Of a stretch of DNA of 52,087 bases, positions 25,950 to 35,072 are shown one piece after another (position 1 is the first letter of the stretch; each line of letters begins with the position of its first letter). The DNA lies in contig JAMOOQ010000018.1 in assembly GCA_027100635.1 (NCBI GenBank), positions 1-52,087 of the forward strand, written 5' to 3'. The notes beneath the pieces were generated by a model, which saw only the letters and a program-made list of their open reading frames with translations, had not been told where the DNA came from and made no database searches. The position numbers were made by a program, and so were the translations under genes. The stretch is from Campylobacteraceae bacterium. GTDB taxonomy: Bacteria; Campylobacterota; Campylobacteria; Campylobacterales; Sulfurovaceae.

Positions 25950-27344
25950 CTATGAATTTTCTTTATTAGAATTTTCTATAAATTCAACAGCATTCTCAAT
26001 TCTGATAACTGCTTTTTCTACACCAATAATTGAGATAATCTCATCAAGTCCAGAACCTGTCATTGAACCTAATAGTGCCACCCTTAATGGTTGTCCTAGT
26101 TTTCCAAATCCAATCTCTTTTTCTGCTAAAAAATCTTCCATAAGTTTATGATATTCAGTAGTATCTGTAGTTTTTAACAGTTCACCAAACTCTGATATAA
26201 TATCTTTTGCCTCACCTTTAAATGCTTTTTTAGAGGCTTTAGCATCATATCTTTCAGGGGTATTTAAAATTATATTGATCTGATTAGCCAATTCAACCAA
26301 AGTTTTTGCTCTCTCTTTTGTTGCATTTAAAATTAGATCTATATTACTATTTTGAGTTATATCCACACCATAATTTTTAAGTAGAAGAGCCAACTTATCA
26401 TGAGCCATATTTTTAATATAGTGAGAATTTAACCATTCTAATTTTTTAAAATCATAATTAGAAGAACTTTTATTTATATTTTTAGGGTCAAAAAGTTTCA
26501 ACATCTCATCAATTGTAAATATCTCCTGATCTCCATGACTCCATCCAAGTCTTACCAAAAAGTTTAAAAGTGCCTCTGGCAAAAATCCAAGAGTTTGATA
26601 CTCCATCACATCAGTTGCACCATCTCTTTTTGATAACTTTTTACCTTTTTCATTATTTATCATCGCCACATGATAAAATTTTGGAATATCAAAGCCCAAA
26701 GCATTATAAACTACAATCTGTTTTGGTGTATTATAAAGATGATCATCTCCACGAATCACATCAGTAAGCCCCATCTCATAATCATCAATCGCCACAACAA
26801 AATTATAAGTTGGCACACCACCAGCTCTTGCAATAACAAAATCATCAACTTCAGACGAAGCTATATTAATTTCACCTTTTACACCATCATCAAATGTTAT
26901 CATCCCATCAAGTGGAGCTTTAATTCTAATTACAGGCTCAACTCCTTCTGGTGGAGTTCCATCAAAGTCACGGTATCGTCCATCATATCGCGCACGCTCT
27001 TTGTTAGCCATCTGCTTTTCTCTTAGCTCACCTAACTCCTCTTTACTCATATAACACTTATAAGCTTTACCCTCTTCTAATAATCTATCAATATATTTTT
27101 TATACACATCAAATCTTTTAGATTGATAAATTGCCTCACCATCATAACTCATCCCTGTCCAATTGAATGCTTTAATTATAGCTTTAACTGCATCTTCTGA
27201 GTTTCTTGCTTGGTCTGTATCTTCTATTCTTAATAAAAACTCACCACCATTTTTTCTTGCCCATAACCATGAAAAAAGAGCTGTTCTTAGCCCACCAATA
27301 TGTAAATACCCAGTTGGACTAGGTGCAAATCTTGTTGTAATCAT
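25950..27344 (-). CDS. gltX: Glutamate--tRNA ligase
   Basis: The class I synthetase of 464 aa has the HIGH-type motif PSPTGYLHIGGLRTAL and the KMSKS-type motif GKKLSKRDGA, plus LLRIEDTD. It charges tRNA with glutamate. Campylobacterota often have two GltX paralogues, one for tRNA-Glu and one mischarging tRNA-Gln; which one this is cannot be told by eye. It starts 25 bp after the trpS stop. Confidence 0.95.
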   Translation of the reverse strand: MITTRFAPSPTGYLHIGGLRTALFSWLWARKNGGEFLLRIEDTDQARNSEDAVKAIIKAFNWTGMSYDGEAIYQSKRFDVYKKYIDRLLEEGKAYKCYMSKEELGELREKQMANKERARYDGRYRDFDGTPPEGVEPVIRIKAPLDGMITFDDGVKGEINIASSEVDDFVIARAGGVPTYNFVVAIDDYEMGLTDVIRGDDHLYNTPKQIVVYNALGFDIPKFYHVAMINNEKGKKLSKRDGATDVMEYQTLGFLPEALLNFLVRLGWSHGDQEIFTIDEMLKLFDPKNINKSSSNYDFKKLEWLNSHYIKNMAHDKLALLLKNYGVDITQNSNIDLILNATKERAKTLVELANQINIILNTPERYDAKASKKAFKGEAKDIISEFGELLKTTDTTEYHKLMEDFLAEKEIGFGKLGQPLRVALLGSMTGSGLDEIISIIGVEKAVIRIENAVEFIENSNKENS

Positions 27345-27369
27345 ATTTTACCTTTTTCTTTTTTTTACT

Positions 27370-28335
27370 TTAATAACTCAAACCTACAGCATCTCTAATT
27401 ATTTTCATTTTTTCTTTTGCTATCTTTTGTGCTTTAGAAGCTCCGTGAGCCAATATCTCTTTAACCTCATTTGGATTATTCAAATAATATTCTCTTTTAT
27501 CATTATAAGGGGCAAAGTGTTCATTGATTTTATTTAATAATGTAAGTTTAAAGTGACCATATCCCTCACCAGCAGTCTCATATCTATTTTGTAATTCTAA
27601 CAACTCAGAATCATTCATAAAAAGTTTACAAAGAGTATAAACATTACAATTTTCCCACTCTTTTGGTTCTTCAAGAGCAGTGCTATCTGTTATTATTTTC
27701 ATAACTTGTTTTTTGATAACTTTTTTATTTCCAAACATATCAATCGTATTTCCATAACTTTTGCTCATTTTTGCACCATCAGTTCCAGGAACACTTTGAA
27801 CATCTGTATCAACTTTAAGCTCTGGCATTGTAAGAATATCACCATAAGTATTATTAAATGTATTTGCAATATCCCTTGTCATCTCAACATGTTGAATTTG
27901 GTCTTTTCCAACAGGGACAATATTACTATCAAAAAGCAAAATATCAGCAGCCATTAAAACAGGATATGAAAACAATCCGTGATTTGCTTTTATCCCTTTT
28001 GATGTTTTATCTTTATAACTGTGTCCTCTTTCAAGAAGCCCCATTGGAGTATGATTTGATAAAATCCAATAAAGCTCCAAAACTTCAGGCACATCACTTT
28101 GCACCCAAAATGTTGATTTCTCTGGATCCATCCCAAGACTCAAAAAATTTACAGCTGCTTCAAAAGTATTTCTTTGCAAAAACTCTTTATCTTTTACACT
28201 TGTTAAAGCGTGATAAGAAGCAATAAATGCAAATAACTCTCCATCATCTTGACTCTCTATCATCTTTTTTATCATTCCAAAATAGTTACCTATATGTATA
28301 GTTCCACTTGGTTGTATTCCACTTAGTATTCTCAA
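27370..28335 (-). CDS. trpS: Tryptophan--tRNA ligase
   Basis: The 321-aa class I synthetase has the HIGH-like motif GIQPSGTIHIGNYFG and the KMSKS motif GAKMSKSYGN. Other TrpRS segments include PVLMAADILLFDSNIVPVGKDQ, whose core is MAADILL. The length is typical for a bacterial TrpRS. gltX follows on the same strand. Confidence 0.96.
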   Translation of the reverse strand: MRILSGIQPSGTIHIGNYFGMIKKMIESQDDGELFAFIASYHALTSVKDKEFLQRNTFEAAVNFLSLGMDPEKSTFWVQSDVPEVLELYWILSNHTPMGLLERGHSYKDKTSKGIKANHGLFSYPVLMAADILLFDSNIVPVGKDQIQHVEMTRDIANTFNNTYGDILTMPELKVDTDVQSVPGTDGAKMSKSYGNTIDMFGNKKVIKKQVMKIITDSTALEEPKEWENCNVYTLCKLFMNDSELLELQNRYETAGEGYGHFKLTLLNKINEHFAPYNDKREYYLNNPNEVKEILAHGASKAQKIAKEKMKIIRDAVGLSY

Positions 28336-28351
28336 TTTCTTTCCTTCTATC

Positions 28352-28558
28352 TTAATTCTTTATAATATATCCATTACCATCAGGTGAACGAGTAATTATT
28401 ATACCAGGATTAGCTTTTGCATAATTTTGTGCTTCTTGTGCTGTTTGAAACCAATTTGGTTCTGACTCTTCTTCAAAATAAGTATTACTATAAGAGCTAC
28501 CTCCTGGCATACCACCTAACTCTGATGTTATACCCATATCATATGCATCTTGAACCAT
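28352..28558 (-). CDS. Small hypothetical protein
   Basis: A 68-aa ORF starts at ATG 28558, just after the stop of the APH-like kinase gene. It has a Gly/Ser-rich acidic N-terminal half (GGMPGGSSYSN). A more structured C-terminal half reads WFQTAQEAQNYAKANPG and TRSPDGNGYIIKN, which looks like a small folded domain. I do not recognise a family. Only a weak ribosome-binding site is visible upstream (GGAGAAG at 26 bp, overlapping the previous gene's end), so coupling to that gene is likely. Confidence 0.55.
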   Translation of the reverse strand: MVQDAYDMGITSELGGMPGGSSYSNTYFEEESEPNWFQTAQEAQNYAKANPGIIITRSPDGNGYIIKN

Positions 28559-28572
28559 TGATTGAACTCATT

Positions 28573-29535
28573 CTATTCTTCTCCCTCTAATTTTTTATTT
28601 ATATACTTTAGAAATATAATTCTTTTTTCTATATAAGTATCACTAATTATTTCATGACCAATTATATTAATTCTATTTATGTACATTGACATAATTATAA
28701 TATCTCTTATTGCTACGAAATATAATATATATTTAAGTTCCATAGTATTTATTTTTAAAATACTTTCATATCCTTTAATAAATTGTTCCCAATTAGTTGG
28801 TCTATTTCCAATCATACAACTCCATTTAAAAACTGCTAGTTCATATATTATATATCCATAGCCACAAAAATCAAAATCAAAAAAAGAAATATTTTTTTTA
28901 TTTATTTTGACATTCCCACCATGTAAATCATTATGGCAATATTGTTGTGTTAAATTTAAATTATTTAATTTTCTTAATAATTTTCTTGAAAATTTAGAAA
29001 AGAATAAAAGATGATTAGGATAATTTTTTGATAAAAAGTTTTCAATTATAGTTTGACTATTAATTAATATTTGATGAATATCATATTTCTTATTTTTAGA
29101 TATAAGAGAAAAATCTTTAGATACTATATGTAATTTTGCAATATCTCGACCATATAGATAAGCATCATAATCACTTTTATATGTTAATTCACTACCTTTT
29201 ATAAAGTTTGTTAAAATAGCAAATCTCATACCTTCAGGATAATTTACTGATATAATATATTGATTATTTATTGTCTTAAATGGATATGATACTAAAATAT
29301 TATTACTTTGTAAATAATGTATAAATTTTACTTTTATTTCCAAATCATTTATTTCTTTTGTATAATGATATATTTTAAATATGTATTGATTTTCTTTAGA
29401 AACTATTTTATAAATATCATTTATACCAGACTTAATCAAAAATATATTGTTAATATTCATTAGATTATAATTCTGAATTATTATATTTTTTATATAATTA
29501 AGTGAAAATATAGTTTTTAAAATATCAGATTTCAA
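28573..29535 (-). CDS. Aminoglycoside phosphotransferase-fold kinase (APH family)
   Basis: The 320-aa protein shows the APH/choline-kinase-like catalytic core: the loop YCHNDLHGGNV (catalytic Asp) and the metal-binding FFDFDFCGYGYIIYELA segment. The N-lobe has IFKIYHYTK, with the ATP-binding Lys. Such kinases act on small molecules (homoserine, choline, aminoglycosides and others); the substrate is not evident. The start is TTG at 29535 with AAAGG 7-8 bp before it. It lies in a very AT-rich accessory patch with the next gene 9 bp upstream. Confidence 0.8.
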   Translation of the reverse strand: MKSDILKTIFSLNYIKNIIIQNYNLMNINNIFLIKSGINDIYKIVSKENQYIFKIYHYTKEINDLEIKVKFIHYLQSNNILVSYPFKTINNQYIISVNYPEGMRFAILTNFIKGSELTYKSDYDAYLYGRDIAKLHIVSKDFSLISKNKKYDIHQILINSQTIIENFLSKNYPNHLLFFSKFSRKLLRKLNNLNLTQQYCHNDLHGGNVKINKKNISFFDFDFCGYGYIIYELAVFKWSCMIGNRPTNWEQFIKGYESILKINTMELKYILYFVAIRDIIIMSMYINRINIIGHEIISDTYIEKRIIFLKYINKKLEGEE

Positions 29536-29544
29536 TATAGACCT

Positions 29545-30540
29545 TTATGATTTATTAGGTATAAAAAAATTAAATTCATCTTTTCCTATATCTACTATAT
29601 ATACAAATAAATCAAAATTTAAATTAATCTTTTTAAAAGCATTTTTTATTTTATCATTATCTATATTTATGTGAAATGGAATACTCCAAATTAAACAACC
29701 TGTAAAATTGTCTTTTGATTTATATCTTCCTGATTTTTTTATAAGCTTTGTTAAATGACCATTATTTCTAATAAAAATATCGCATACTAATTTATCAATA
29801 TCATCTATTCTTTCTATATTTGAGCTATTTGAAATTTTAAGAACTTGATTAATATCTCTACTTTGTTTAGACTTTTTGTTAGAGTCAAAAATTTGAATAT
29901 TTTCACCATCATAAACATCTTCTTGTTTATCTATAAATATATTAATTTCTTTTAAAATAATTGGTAAATTACTATCATTTAAACTATCAACCTTTAAATT
30001 TATTTTAATATTTTTACCACTTAGAAATTTATTTTTTTCCAATAAACTATAACCATCAATATAATCATATAATCTTAATTTTCCAACATCAGGTGATTCT
30101 TTAAATTTTACTTCAAAATTATAAGTTTGTCCATCTTTACTCATAATTAAATAACAAGAACCTTGCTCTCTTGTAAAATCACTTATTATATACCCTTTAT
30201 TAAATAAATCTTGGTATGTTAGAAATTCTATAAATATTGAATGTAATTTTCTCACAAGATATATACCTCGTTCATTTTTAATCTCATCAAAAGTATCTTC
30301 AATTAGCTTTGGTGGTAAATTATCATAAAACTTTAAAAAATCTATTTTAAAAATAATATACTGAATTAATATTCTACACAATGAATTGGCTAAACTTTTT
30401 TCTTTCTCTTCTAAAATAATTGGTATTAAATAAGTTGCAAATATTTTGTTATTTTCACTTAAAGTTGAGTTACTTATATCAAAATTTTGTATGGCTTCTA
30501 GCCAATTTATTGGTAAAATTTTAGATTGTATTAGTCGCAT
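29545..30540 (-). CDS. Hypothetical protein, possible PD-(D/E)XK-type fold
   Basis: I do not recognise a family for this 331-aa protein. It has no signal peptide or membrane helix. A central beta-rich stretch reads LIMSKDGQTYNFEVKFKES. The Asp followed by ExK could be a restriction-endonuclease-like D...ExK motif, which is a guess from spacing only. The C-terminal ~90 residues form a mixed fold with LTKLIKKSGRYKS. An AAAGGA site precedes the ATG. It is probably co-transcribed with the APH-like kinase. Confidence 0.6.
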   Translation of the reverse strand: MRLIQSKILPINWLEAIQNFDISNSTLSENNKIFATYLIPIILEEKEKSLANSLCRILIQYIIFKIDFLKFYDNLPPKLIEDTFDEIKNERGIYLVRKLHSIFIEFLTYQDLFNKGYIISDFTREQGSCYLIMSKDGQTYNFEVKFKESPDVGKLRLYDYIDGYSLLEKNKFLSGKNIKINLKVDSLNDSNLPIILKEINIFIDKQEDVYDGENIQIFDSNKKSKQSRDINQVLKISNSSNIERIDDIDKLVCDIFIRNNGHLTKLIKKSGRYKSKDNFTGCLIWSIPFHINIDNDKIKNAFKKINLNFDLFVYIVDIGKDEFNFFIPNKS

Positions 30541-30561
30541 TTTATTTTTCCTTTATATCAT

Positions 30562-30798
30562 TTATTTATGGTATGATTCTTGATATAAAAGTTCTGGGTC
30601 TAAATCTAAACAGTTATCCCATTCTATGCTATCAAAAGATATTTTTACACTTTTAAATAATTTTTCATCTTTTAACTCTTTAAATTTTCCTATGTCCAAA
30701 TATGGTTTTACATCAAATAATTTTTCTTCATTATTTTCAAATTTTAATAATAAAAGATAATTCTCAATTGCTTTTACATCTTTAACTGCTAAATACAT
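30562..30798 (-). CDS. DUF2442 family protein
   Basis: The 78-aa protein matches the DUF2442 pattern: a strand pair LLLLKFENNEEKLFDVKPYL, then FKELKDEKLFKSVKISFDSIEWDNCLDLDPELLY. The last segment (W-D-x-x-x-D-L-x-x-E-x-L-Y) is the family hallmark. DUF2442 proteins are regularly encoded beside DUF4160 proteins, as here (10-bp gap). The pair has been suggested to act as a toxin-antitoxin-like unit, but that is not proven. Confidence 0.85.
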   Translation of the reverse strand: MYLAVKDVKAIENYLLLLKFENNEEKLFDVKPYLDIGKFKELKDEKLFKSVKISFDSIEWDNCLDLDPELLYQESYHK

Positions 30799-30808
30799 AT
30801 TATTTCTC

Positions 30809-31075
30809 CTATCTTAAAGGGTCTATTTTAAATGGTAATTCACCATTTTGAGCTAATATCCAATCAGCAAGTAACTCTTCTTGTCTTATCTCTACCCAAG
30901 CTAAAACCAATCTAAGTTTCTTTTTATGTAGTTTGCCTTCTATTAATTTAACTCTCTTTATATCTATAACTGCTCTATCATCTTGATAATAAACATGAAT
31001 GTGTGGTGGATTATGCTCTTTTGGAGCACAGTACATTCTGATAATTATTCCATAAAACATTGATATTGTTGGCAT
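30809..31075 (-). CDS. DUF4160 family protein
   Basis: The 88-aa protein has the DUF4160 signature: GIIIRMYCAPKEHNPPHIHVYYQDDRAVIDI, of which EHNPPHIHV is the core, followed by VLAWVEIRQEELLADW. It is immediately upstream of its usual partner DUF2442. The histidine-rich HxPPHxH segment suggests metal binding or catalysis, which is inference. It lies 24 bp after the mraY stop on the same strand. Confidence 0.88.
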   Translation of the reverse strand: MPTISMFYGIIIRMYCAPKEHNPPHIHVYYQDDRAVIDIKRVKLIEGKLHKKKLRLVLAWVEIRQEELLADWILAQNGELPFKIDPLR

Positions 31076-31099
31076 TATATATCTCCTTTATTCTCTTTT

Positions 31100-32161
31100 T
31101 TATCTTATCTTAAATGATATTAAAGCCAAAATATTAGCTATAAAACTAATCATCCAAAATCGTACAATTATTTTATTTTCTGCCCATTTTTTAAGTTCAA
31201 AATGATGATGAATTGGTGCCATCAAAAATATTCTCTCTTTTCGTATTTTATAAATTCCCACTTGTAATATTACCGATACAGTTTCTATTACAAATATAAT
31301 ACCAATTAAAATTAGCAATATTTCACTTTTCCCAATAATTGCTAAATATGCCAAAAATCCACCAAGAGATAAGCTTCCTGTATCTCCCATAAATATTTCA
31401 GCAGGATAACAGTTATACCATAAAAAAGCAAGTAATGCACCTATAAAACTAGCAATTAGAATAGTTACCTCACCCACCCCTTTGATATTTTCAATTAGCA
31501 GATACTCAGAGAATATTGCATGTCCTGTAGCGTATATAATAAGCCCTAGCGTAGCAAATGCAATGATAGAGGGTACAGTAGCTAATCCATCTAATCCGTC
31601 AGTTAGATTTACAGCATTAGAAGTTGCCAAAAATATAAATATCCAAAAAGGGATAGCAAAATATCCCATATCAAAAAGAGGAGATTTAACAAAAGGAACA
31701 TAAAAGGTGGTAGGAAACTTAGCTATAACAATTAAAAATATTGAGATTATTAATCCAAATATTAGCTGATAAAATAGTTTTGCTTTAGGTGATAAACCTG
31801 CAAGATTATCACCTGCTAAAACTTTGCCTATATCATCTTTAAAGCCAATAAATCCAAATCCAATAATTGTAAAAAGCCCACCAATAACATATAAATTTGA
31901 TAAATTTACAGTTAATAATGATGCAACAACTGTACCAAATATAAATATGGCTCCACCCATTGTGGGAGTTTTAGCTTTGGAATCATGAGCTGGGATATAT
32001 TTACTAATTGGTTGATTAGCATTTTTGCCAATAGCCCATGCTAAATATTTTGGCATAAAATATATTGTAAGGATAAAAGCAATAATAAATCCAATTCCTG
32101 CTCTAACAGTGGAATATTGAAGTAAGTTGAAATCTAACAAAAGGTAAAGTTCATATAACAT
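31100..32161 (-). CDS. mraY: Phospho-N-acetylmuramoyl-pentapeptide transferase
   Basis: MraY forms lipid I at the inner membrane in peptidoglycan synthesis. The 353-aa polytopic protein has the family motifs [23 protein letters not shown] with the catalytic Asp pair, [12 protein letters not shown] and the cytoplasmic APIHHHFEL histidine triad. About ten hydrophobic segments are visible. It is divergent from gpmI across an 85-bp gap, an order conserved in several Campylobacterota. Confidence 0.97.
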   Translation of the reverse strand: MLYELYLLLDFNLLQYSTVRAGIGFIIAFILTIYFMPKYLAWAIGKNANQPISKYIPAHDSKAKTPTMGGAIFIFGTVVASLLTVNLSNLYVIGGLFTIIGFGFIGFKDDIGKVLAGDNLAGLSPKAKLFYQLIFGLIISIFLIVIAKFPTTFYVPFVKSPLFDMGYFAIPFWIFIFLATSNAVNLTDGLDGLATVPSIIAFATLGLIIYATGHAIFSEYLLIENIKGVGEVTILIASFIGALLAFLWYNCYPAEIFMGDTGSLSLGGFLAYLAIIGKSEILLILIGIIFVIETVSVILQVGIYKIRKERIFLMAPIHHHFELKKWAENKIIVRFWMISFIANILALISFKIR

Positions 32162-32246
32162 AGGGGCTTCTTTTTAGTTTTAATAAGTTGATAAGTGGTA
32201 TTCTACTATTATTTCAATAAAATTAACAATAAAAAATGGGAAAAAT

Positions 32247-33725
32247 ATGCAAAAAACGGTATTAATTATAACAGATGGAATAGGATGTAAACCTGATAGC
32301 ATTTGTAACGCATTTAAAGATGCGATAACTCCAACTTATGATAAACTATTTGAAACTGCTCCACGAACATTAATTTCTACGCATGGTCTTAGTGTTGGAT
32401 TGCCAATTGGTCAGATGGGAAATTCAGAAGTTGGACATATGACAATTGGAAGTGGTAGAGTTTTGTATCAAGATTTGGTAAAAATATCTTTAGCTATTGA
32501 AGATAAAAGTATAGAAGATAATTTGGCTTTAAATGATACTTTATCAAAAAGTGATAGAGTTCATATTATAGGATTATTAAGTGATGGTGGGGTTCATTCC
32601 CATATAAATCATATAATAGGTTTAGCAAAACTCTCTGATAATAGAGGTAAAAAAGTATTTTTGCATTTAATTACCGATGGAAGAGATGTATCTCCCTCTT
32701 CGGCAAAAAAGTATATCTCTCAAATAGAAAATATATGTAATAATAATATTTCAATTGCAACAGTTGGTGGAAGATTTTATACAATGGATAGAGATAATCG
32801 TTGGGATAGAGTGGAAAAAGGGTATAATGCAATTGCAAATGCTAATCCAAAAACTAATCTTACTATTAATGATTATGTTGATAACTTTTATGAAAAAGAT
32901 GAATTTGATGAGTTTATTGAGCCAATAGCTTTTAAAAATTATGATGGAATGCAAGACAATGATAGTGTAATTATTGCAAATTTTAGAAGTGATAGAGCAA
33001 GAGAGATTACGAGTGCTTTGGGTTCAAAAGAGTTTAATCATTTTTCAAGAGAGTATAAAAAACTAAATATTGCAACAATGACAAAATATGATGCTTCATT
33101 TACTTATCCAATTTTATTCACAAAAGATACACCAAAAAATACTCTTGCTGAGGTTATTAGTGAAAATAGACTTACTCAACTTCATACTGCCGAAACAGAA
33201 AAATATGCACATGTAACTTTTTTCTTTAATGGTGGAGTTGAAACCCCAATGATTGGAGAGAGCCGAGTTCTTGTACCATCTCCTGATGTTAAAACTTATG
33301 ATATGAAACCAGAGATGTCGGCTAATGAGGTTGGAGATGGTGTGGTTAAAGCTATGGGTGAAAACTATGATTTTATTGTTGTTAATTTTGCCAATGGTGA
33401 TATGGTTGGACATACTGGAGATTATGAAGCTGCCAAAATTGCAGTTAATACGGTTGATTCTCAGTTAGAAAAGATTATTAATCAAGCCAAAAATAAAAAT
33501 TATGCAGTTATTATTACAAGTGACCATGGAAATTGCGAAGAGATGAAAGATATTAATGGAGATGTTTTAACCAATCATACTGTTGGGGAGGTTTGGTGTT
33601 TTGTATTAGCTAATGGTGTTACAAAATTAAAAGAGAATATGGGACTTAGTAATATTGCATCAACCGTACTAGAATTAATGGATATAAAAACTCCTGATGA
33701 GATGGATGAGTCACTATTATCTTAA
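32247..33725 (+). CDS. gpmI: 2,3-bisphosphoglycerate-independent phosphoglycerate mutase
   Basis: This alkaline-phosphatase-superfamily enzyme interconverts 3- and 2-phosphoglycerate. The 492-aa protein starts [15 protein letters not shown] (metal-binding Asp). It has [15 protein letters not shown] with the phosphorylated Ser, [36 protein letters not shown] and [11 protein letters not shown]. It is somewhat shorter than the ~510 aa of E. coli GpmI, as is usual in Campylobacterota. It is transcribed alone. Confidence 0.96.
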   Translation: MQKTVLIITDGIGCKPDSICNAFKDAITPTYDKLFETAPRTLISTHGLSVGLPIGQMGNSEVGHMTIGSGRVLYQDLVKISLAIEDKSIEDNLALNDTLSKSDRVHIIGLLSDGGVHSHINHIIGLAKLSDNRGKKVFLHLITDGRDVSPSSAKKYISQIENICNNNISIATVGGRFYTMDRDNRWDRVEKGYNAIANANPKTNLTINDYVDNFYEKDEFDEFIEPIAFKNYDGMQDNDSVIIANFRSDRAREITSALGSKEFNHFSREYKKLNIATMTKYDASFTYPILFTKDTPKNTLAEVISENRLTQLHTAETEKYAHVTFFFNGGVETPMIGESRVLVPSPDVKTYDMKPEMSANEVGDGVVKAMGENYDFIVVNFANGDMVGHTGDYEAAKIAVNTVDSQLEKIINQAKNKNYAVIITSDHGNCEEMKDINGDVLTNHTVGEVWCFVLANGVTKLKENMGLSNIASTVLELMDIKTPDEMDESLLS

Positions 33726-33803
33726 GAAATTTTTCAAAAAGTCTACTCTAAGACTATATTAGTATAATTAAATATTATATATAAAAATAGTTTTGGAGAG
33801 TTA

Positions 33804-34625
33804 ATGGTAAAAGATTTAGTAATATACCCTGATAAAAGAATAGGTGTAGTATCAAGTGATGTAAGGGTATTTGACGACGAGTTAATAGAGTTGATTGAAG
33901 ATATGAAAGATACAATGAAAGAGCATAATAGCAATGGATTATCGGCTATCCAAATTGCTGTTCCTGCATCAATTATGATTATCAAAAATAGTGATGGTGA
34001 GTTTTTAGAATTTATAAATCCTAGAGTTGTTAATCACTCAGGAGAATTTGACTCTACAGAAACTACACAATATTTGCCAAATATCACAAGAACATTTAAA
34101 AGATATGAAAGATTTAGCATGGTTTATGAAGATAGATATGGTAAACAACATACAATGAATGTAGAGGGTGAACTATCTGCTATTATTCAACGAAAAATTG
34201 ATTATATATTTGGTAGTTCGTTTGTGCATAAATTTAACCCTGCTGGACGAAAAGATATAGAAAATGAATTAGCAGGAAAAGGTAGTGATGGATCGTTTGA
34301 AGATTATGAAAATATATCAGGACGAGACTACTTTAAAAGTATAGCTTCAAAACTTCTATTCTTTCAATTTTTGACTCTTTTTTCTGTATTATTTAATTTA
34401 TCAAACGAAACACTAAATAATCTTTATACTTATGATAAAATTGCCACAGACTTATCAACTCTTTTAATTATAATTTATTTTATCTACTCAAAATATGAAG
34501 CAACAAAAAAACTATCTTGTACTGGATGTCAAGTTATAAGTTTTGCAACAGTTACAGTTAAATTCTTTGGAATTATTGCTATTTTATTCTTATTAAGCTA
34601 TTATTTGGTAAACCCTAATATTTAA
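33804..34625 (+). CDS. Degenerate peptide-deformylase-like membrane protein (pseudoenzyme)
   Basis: Residues 1-145 follow the peptide deformylase fold: YPDKRIGVVSSDV at the start, SNGLSAIQIAVP for motif I (normally GxGLAAxQ), then FINPRVV. Motif II (EGCLS) is replaced by TTQYLPNI, so the metal-binding Cys is lost. Motif III (QHEIDH) reads QRKIDY (129-134), so both His and the catalytic Glu are gone. The C-terminal ~100 residues contain three hydrophobic helices (about 178-196, 214-230, 250-269). It is almost certainly not a deformylase. I infer a membrane-tethered binding or regulatory protein. A GGAG site precedes the ATG. Confidence 0.75.
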   Translation: MVKDLVIYPDKRIGVVSSDVRVFDDELIELIEDMKDTMKEHNSNGLSAIQIAVPASIMIIKNSDGEFLEFINPRVVNHSGEFDSTETTQYLPNITRTFKRYERFSMVYEDRYGKQHTMNVEGELSAIIQRKIDYIFGSSFVHKFNPAGRKDIENELAGKGSDGSFEDYENISGRDYFKSIASKLLFFQFLTLFSVLFNLSNETLNNLYTYDKIATDLSTLLIIIYFIYSKYEATKKLSCTGCQVISFATVTVKFFGIIAILFLLSYYLVNPNI

Positions 34626-34642
34626 TTAAAATGGAGATAAAA

Positions 34643-34963
34643 TTGAAGCAAGAAGAGATTATCAATACCCTTAAATCAACATATTCAAGAGAAATAAGAA
34701 AAAACTTAATAAAAGCTATAATTAATAGTGAAAAATTAAAAAATAGTGAGATGAAAGATAAACAATATAAAATAATCAATCAAATCTTCTCTTATGTTAT
34801 AAAACAAAGCAACTGGAAAATTTCTCAAAACTCAAATAATTTAGATACTACACCTCTTGAGATAATGTTAGAAGTCTTTCCTAAATTATCATCTACAAAG
34901 TGGTATGAGGAGCAGAATATTTCTGTGAAGAGTGGTATAGATGTTGTGATGGGTGATGAGTAA
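34643..34963 (+). CDS. Hypothetical helical protein
   Basis: This small basic, mostly helical protein (106 aa from the TTG at 34643, or 110 aa from the ATG at 34631) has no recognisable family. The GGAG in the first codons of the longer form is well placed as the ribosome-binding site for the TTG, so I choose TTG. It starts a few bases after the deformylase-like gene and is likely co-transcribed. It has no signal peptide. Its end is followed by 109 bp without a gene. Confidence 0.55.
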   Translation: MKQEEIINTLKSTYSREIRKNLIKAIINSEKLKNSEMKDKQYKIINQIFSYVIKQSNWKISQNSNNLDTTPLEIMLEVFPKLSSTKWYEEQNISVKSGIDVVMGDE

Positions 34964-35072
34964 TGGGATTAAATTTAAAAGCAGAAAAGAAATAGAATTA
35001 TTCTTGTCTAATTCATATTTTTATGAAATATTAATAATGTTGGTGCTAAAATATTATTTAAGGAATTAAAAT

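Noticed and set aside
33804-34240. Functional peptide deformylase (def)
   Set aside because: The motif II cysteine and the HExxH residues needed for metal binding and catalysis are all replaced.
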